A stretch of 64,000 nucleotides of DNA from Streptomyces sp. NRRL S-87. GTDB lineage: Bacteria; Actinomycetota; Actinomycetes; Streptomycetales; Streptomycetaceae. Positions 60,374 to 64,000 of this stretch are shown here, piece by piece. The position numbers and the translations under genes are program-made. The notes beneath the pieces are model-generated. The model was not told where the DNA came from. It ran no database searches and saw only the letters and a program-made list of their open reading frames with translations. Positions within the stretch are counted from its first letter, which is position 1; each line of letters starts with the position of its first letter. The DNA is taken from contig NZ_JOGB01000036.1 in assembly GCF_000719335.1 (NCBI RefSeq), positions 1 to 64,000 on the forward strand, in the 5' to 3' direction.

Positions 60374-61375
60374 GTGACCACTCCCGCAACCACCCCGATC
60401 CTGCTCGACCCCGCAGCCGTCGTCCGGCTCGTCGACGACGCCGTCACCGCGCCCTCCATGCACAACGCGCAGCCCTGGCGCTTCGTCTTCGGCACGGACA
60501 CCGGCACCGTCGCGCTGTACGGGGACCGCGACCGCGCGATGGCGCACGCCGACCCCGGACACCGCGCCCTGCACCTCGGGTGCGCCGCCGCCCTGTTCAA
60601 CCTGCGCGTGTCCGCCGCCCACCGCGGACTCCAGGCCCGGGTGCGCCTCCTTCCCGACGCCTCCGACCCGTGGCTGCTCGCCGCCGTCGGCTTCACCGCG
60701 CCCGCCAGGACGGACCAGGACCTGACGGGACTCCACCCGGCCCTGCGCCGACGCCACACCAGCCGCTTCCCGTTCCGCGACGAACCCGTGGCCGCCCCGC
60801 TCCTCGACGCGCTCGCCGGCGCCGCCCGACTGGAGGGCTGCCACCTCACGGTCCCCGAGCCGTGGCACGTGCAGACGGTCCTGGAGCTCGCCCGCGACGC
60901 CGAGCACCGCGAGGAGATCGATCCGGCCGCACGCGCCGAGACCGCGGTCTGGACCCACACCGGGCCCGGTACCGCAGGCCGCACCGACGGCGTCCCGGTC
61001 ACCGCGTTCGGCCCGCGCCCCAGCACCGGGACGGCCCCCGTCCGCGACTTCGGCCGCGTCCGGCCCGTACGCGGCCGGTCCTGGGCGGCCTTCGAGAAGC
61101 AGCCGCAGCTCGCCCTGCTGACGACGGACGGGGACGCCCCCGCCGACTGGTTGCGCGCCGGACAGGCCCTGCAGCGCGTCCTGCTCCAGGCCACGGCGGA
61201 CGGCCTGGCGACCTCCATGACCTCGCAGCCCCTCGAGTGGCCGCAGCTGCGCTGGACGGCCCGCGACCCGCTCGCGGGCAAGGGCCACGTCCAGATGGTC
61301 GTCCGCCTCGGCTACGGACCCCCCGGACCCGCCACGCCGCGCCGCCCCGCCGCCGAGGTCCTCACGCTGCGCTGA
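60374..61375 (+). CDS. Nitroreductase-fold protein, Acg-like
   Basis: 333 residues with two nitroreductase-like repeats: S-M-H-N-A-Q-P-W-R-F near the N-terminus is the usual FMN-site start, and W-L-R-A-G-Q-A-L-Q-R-V-L-L-Q-A near the C-terminus matches Acg (Rv2032) of the DosR regulon, an FMN-sequestering protein without classical activity. GTG 60374 has AGGA eight bases upstream; GTG 60350, overlapping the CBS stop, is also in frame. Confidence 0.85.
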   Translation: MTTPATTPILLDPAAVVRLVDDAVTAPSMHNAQPWRFVFGTDTGTVALYGDRDRAMAHADPGHRALHLGCAAALFNLRVSAAHRGLQARVRLLPDASDPWLLAAVGFTAPARTDQDLTGLHPALRRRHTSRFPFRDEPVAAPLLDALAGAARLEGCHLTVPEPWHVQTVLELARDAEHREEIDPAARAETAVWTHTGPGTAGRTDGVPVTAFGPRPSTGTAPVRDFGRVRPVRGRSWAAFEKQPQLALLTTDGDAPADWLRAGQALQRVLLQATADGLATSMTSQPLEWPQLRWTARDPLAGKGHVQMVVRLGYGPPGPATPRRPAAEVLTLR

Positions 61376-61549
61376 GACCGTCCCCGCCGGGACCGTCGCC
61401 CTGGTGCCGGTCCCGGGCCGCGCGGCGGTTCCGTCCGGGTCGCACGGCGGTGCCCGTCCCGGTTCCCGGCCGAGCTCGGCCCCTCGCCCACGGAGGGCGA
61501 GGGGCCCCGTCGCCGGGTGGAGAGGGCGGGACCCTCGGCGCTTGGGCCG

Positions 61550-63988
61550 TCAGGGCTCCGGACGGGGCCGTTCGGCCCTGCCCGTGGGCGGCCGCAGGCT
61601 GAACCACCGCTCCTCCCCCGCCGCGAGGACGACCCGCCGCCCGCCGGGGAGGAGCAGGGGCACGGGACCGAGCGGGGAGGCGGGGACGCGGATGCCGATC
61701 CGGCCGGGGACGAAGCGGACGTCGATGCCCCGGTGCCCGCGGTAGCAGAGCGTGAACGCCGAGCGGGGTACGCCGGCGAGCGGGACGGGGTCGATCCGCA
61801 GGCCGTCGGGGCGGGGTTCGAGACCGATGACGCCCCGTTCGACGAGGTCGAGGGTGCCGGCCATGGCACCCAGGTGGATGCCCTCGCCGGTGGTGCCGCC
61901 CTGGACGTCGGCCACGTCGCTGAGCAGGGCCTCCTCGCAGTAGCGCCAGGCGTCCGGGCCCTGCTGCCGGGCGAGGACCCAGCCGTGGACGAGGCTGCTG
62001 AGGGTGGAGCCGTGGCTGGTGCGGCGCAGGTAGTACGCCACGGTGGCGCGCCAGGTGTCGTCGTCGAGCCGGTAGCCGAGGCGGTCGAAGAGCGCGTGCA
62101 GTTCGGCGGGGCCGAAGAGGTAGCCGAGCATCAGGGTGTCGGCCTGCTTCGAGGCCTGGTAGCGGTTGACGGTGTCGCCTTCGGCCTCCAGGATCCGGTC
62201 GAGTCGGCGGATGTCGTCGTAGCGGGCCCGGTAGCCGTCCCAGTCGAGCTCGGCGAGGTCGCCGTACCCGTGGAACTGGCTGATGACGCCCCGGTGGAAG
62301 GGCACGTACAGCCGGCGCGAGACGTCCTGCCAGCGGTCGAGGTCGCCGGGGTGCGCCTCGATCCGGGCGAGGAGTTCGGCCCGGTGGGCGCGGGGCAGTC
62401 CGGCGTACGTCTCCAGGGCGCGGGCGAGCACCCAGGCGGCGGTGGCGTTGGTGTACGCGTTGTCGTCGATGCCGGGGGCGGCGGCGTCCGGGTAGCCGTC
62501 GTGGTACTCGTCGGGACCGACGACACCGCGGATCCGGTAGCGCCGCAGGTCCGGGTCCCAGGTGGCGGTCCCGGCCCAGAACTGGGCGATGCCGAGGAGG
62601 AGTTCGGCGCCGGGGCCGTGCAGGTGGCCGAGGTCGCCGGTGGCCTGCGCGTACTGCCAGACGTTCCAGGCGACGGCCGATCCCACGTGGCGCTGGAGGT
62701 GCGAGTGGTCGGGCAGCCAGCGTCCGGAGCGCGGGTTGAGGTGCCGGGTCTGGGTCTCCTCCGCGCCTGAACTCCCGCTCTGCCAGGGGAACATGGCGCC
62801 CGTCAGCCCGACCCTGCGGGCGGCCTCGCGGGCCGCGGGGAGGCGCCGGTGGCGGTACTGGAGCAGGCCGCGCGCGGTCTCGGGGAAGTGCAGGGTCAGG
62901 TACGGCAGGACGAACAGCTCGTCCCAGAAGACGTGGCCCCGGTACGCCTCGCCGTGCAGGCCCCGGGCCGGGGCGCCGGCGTCGAGCTCGGCGGTGTGCG
63001 GGGAGAGGGTCTGCAGGACGTGGAAGGCGTGCAGGCGCAGGATCCGGCCGGTCTCGCCCGGGGCCCGCAGCTCGCCCGCCCTCCAGAGCCGCTCCCAGGT
63101 CGCCCGGTGGGAGGCCAGGAGGGTGGTGAAGGCGGGTGCATGGGCCACCCGGTCGAGGGCCTGGCCGAGCGGCCGCGCCGCGGGGCGGTCGAGGGAGGTG
63201 TGCAGGGCCGCGGTCTTCACGACCACGGCCGGCCGGCCGCGGGGCAGCCGGACGACGTACCGCTGCGCGGCCGTCCTCGCCGTGCACCGGGGGTGCATCG
63301 GCGCGAGGGGGCTGACCGAGGTCCGGACCGCGACCGCGATCCGGATCCGGGAGGAGACCGTGGCGCAGGTCAGCCACGCCACTCCCTCGGCGGCCACGCC
63401 GGCCCGGTGCCGGGTGAGGTGCCGGCCGGCCAGGTCGCGGTAGCGGTCGACGCCCGCGTTCGCCACGTCCCCGTCCAGGACGGACTCGATCTCGACCGAG
63501 CCGGTCCATCCGTAGGCGCGGAAGGTGGTGCGCTGGGCGGCGAGGTAGGGGTCACCCATGTGCACGAGCCGGGTGTGGACGACGCCCAGGCGGCGGCCCT
63601 GCGCGTCGTGGAAGAGCATCCGCCGGGTGAGGGTGCCCGCGCGCAGGTCGAGGAGGACGCGGTAGCGGCGCAGGCCGGGGTCGTCCGGTGTCAGCCAGGG
63701 GCCGGGCGGGCCGTCCTCGGGGAGGCAGCGGTAGCGCAGCGCCGTCCAGTCGGGCAGCCGGACCGTGTCCTCGTTCACCACCCGGTGGCCGGCCACTTCC
63801 GAGGTGAGCCGGTCGTAGCAGCCCGCCAGGTAGGTACCGGGGTAGTGGACCGGTCCGGCCACGGCCTCGGGGGCGGAACCGCGGGTGGCGAAGCGGCCGT
63901 TGCCCAGGGTGCAGAGGGCTTCGACGAGCCGCTCCGTCTTCGGGTCGTAGCGGTCGTACGTCCACTCCCAGCTCCGGTGCGCCGTCAC
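61550..63988 (-). CDS. GH65 glycoside phosphorylase/hydrolase
   Basis: 812 residues, full length for GH65 (trehalose, maltose and kojibiose phosphorylases). It has the N-terminal beta-sandwich, then the (alpha/alpha)6 barrel with H-V-F-W-D-E-L-F, the acid Glu in GVVGPDEYH (near residue 493), K-Q-A-D-T-L-M-L and S-H-G-S-T-L-S near the phosphate site. This suggests a phosphorylase; the disaccharide cannot be fixed by eye. GTG 63988 is only 12 bases from the window edge. It is convergent with the nitroreductase gene. Confidence 0.9.
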   Translation of the reverse strand: MTAHRSWEWTYDRYDPKTERLVEALCTLGNGRFATRGSAPEAVAGPVHYPGTYLAGCYDRLTSEVAGHRVVNEDTVRLPDWTALRYRCLPEDGPPGPWLTPDDPGLRRYRVLLDLRAGTLTRRMLFHDAQGRRLGVVHTRLVHMGDPYLAAQRTTFRAYGWTGSVEIESVLDGDVANAGVDRYRDLAGRHLTRHRAGVAAEGVAWLTCATVSSRIRIAVAVRTSVSPLAPMHPRCTARTAAQRYVVRLPRGRPAVVVKTAALHTSLDRPAARPLGQALDRVAHAPAFTTLLASHRATWERLWRAGELRAPGETGRILRLHAFHVLQTLSPHTAELDAGAPARGLHGEAYRGHVFWDELFVLPYLTLHFPETARGLLQYRHRRLPAAREAARRVGLTGAMFPWQSGSSGAEETQTRHLNPRSGRWLPDHSHLQRHVGSAVAWNVWQYAQATGDLGHLHGPGAELLLGIAQFWAGTATWDPDLRRYRIRGVVGPDEYHDGYPDAAAPGIDDNAYTNATAAWVLARALETYAGLPRAHRAELLARIEAHPGDLDRWQDVSRRLYVPFHRGVISQFHGYGDLAELDWDGYRARYDDIRRLDRILEAEGDTVNRYQASKQADTLMLGYLFGPAELHALFDRLGYRLDDDTWRATVAYYLRRTSHGSTLSSLVHGWVLARQQGPDAWRYCEEALLSDVADVQGGTTGEGIHLGAMAGTLDLVERGVIGLEPRPDGLRIDPVPLAGVPRSAFTLCYRGHRGIDVRFVPGRIGIRVPASPLGPVPLLLPGGRRVVLAAGEERWFSLRPPTGRAERPRPEP

Positions 63989-64000
63989 GGCTGCCCGCCC

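Overview
The window reads as chromosomal DNA of a Streptomyces-like actinomycete. GC is very high throughout, GTG and TTG starts are common, genes often overlap by four bases (GTGA or ATGA), and the families are typical: LAL-type regulators, type I PKS, NarL-type two-component pairs, DUF6193, DUF6924 and DUF6247 proteins, and NodB-type deacetylases.

Region 1 (1-14957) is the right-hand edge of a type I polyketide cluster. A PKS gene running off the left end starts with an isolated ACP followed by KS, malonyl-type AT and the beginning of KR. Upstream lie a YdbS/YdbT-like membrane pair, a divergent membrane protein, a NarL-type sensor/regulator pair, a large LAL activator, a type II thioesterase and a polyprenyl diphosphate synthase. 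Direct CTAGGGG-type heptamer repeats sit upstream of both the PKS gene and the thioesterase, at the same distance (23 nt) from an extended -10 element. I infer that these are the LAL activator's sites.

Region 2 (15071-32000) is a mix of housekeeping and accessory genes. The standout is 16824-19265, one protein joining a macro domain, a uracil-DNA-glycosylase-like domain and an arginine-type ADP-ribosyltransferase. Others are a GH1 glucosidase with its sugar transporter, a GH3 lipoprotein, a polysaccharide deacetylase, a papain-like protein beside a VioB-type ferritin-like protein, a CorA-like transporter and a serine hydrolase.

Region 3 (32033-44262) has a 1043-residue secreted metalloprotease, a methyltransferase, OsmC, and a four-gene overlapping operon (38377-44262). 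That operon looks like a cysteine-tryptophylquinone (CTQ) oxidase of the LodA/GoxA type split into two polypeptides. The C-terminal half is fused to a ferritin-like domain, and the set includes a QhpD-like radical SAM/SPASM enzyme and a LodB/QhpG-like flavoprotein. This is my best candidate for an undescribed system.

Region 4 (44370-48631) is an insertion-sequence graveyard: three different decayed transposases and a 63-bp element with 14-bp terminal inverted repeats, interspersed with a HAD-like protein, an ADP-ribosylation/crystallin J1-like protein and a DUF6193 protein.

Region 5 (48671-57456) contains a class V aminotransferase, a beta-propeller and its divergent LysR regulator, a secreted BNR-repeat protein, HutD, a reductase and PpnP.

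Region 6 (57709-63988) resembles a DosR/DevR dormancy module: two CBS-CBS-BON proteins, a DevR-like response regulator without a partner kinase, an Acg-like nitroreductase and a GH65 phosphorylase, with an 18-bp tandem repeat array upstream of the second CBS gene.

I saw no rRNA, tRNA or CRISPR array. All functional calls come from reading motifs by eye; no search was run.
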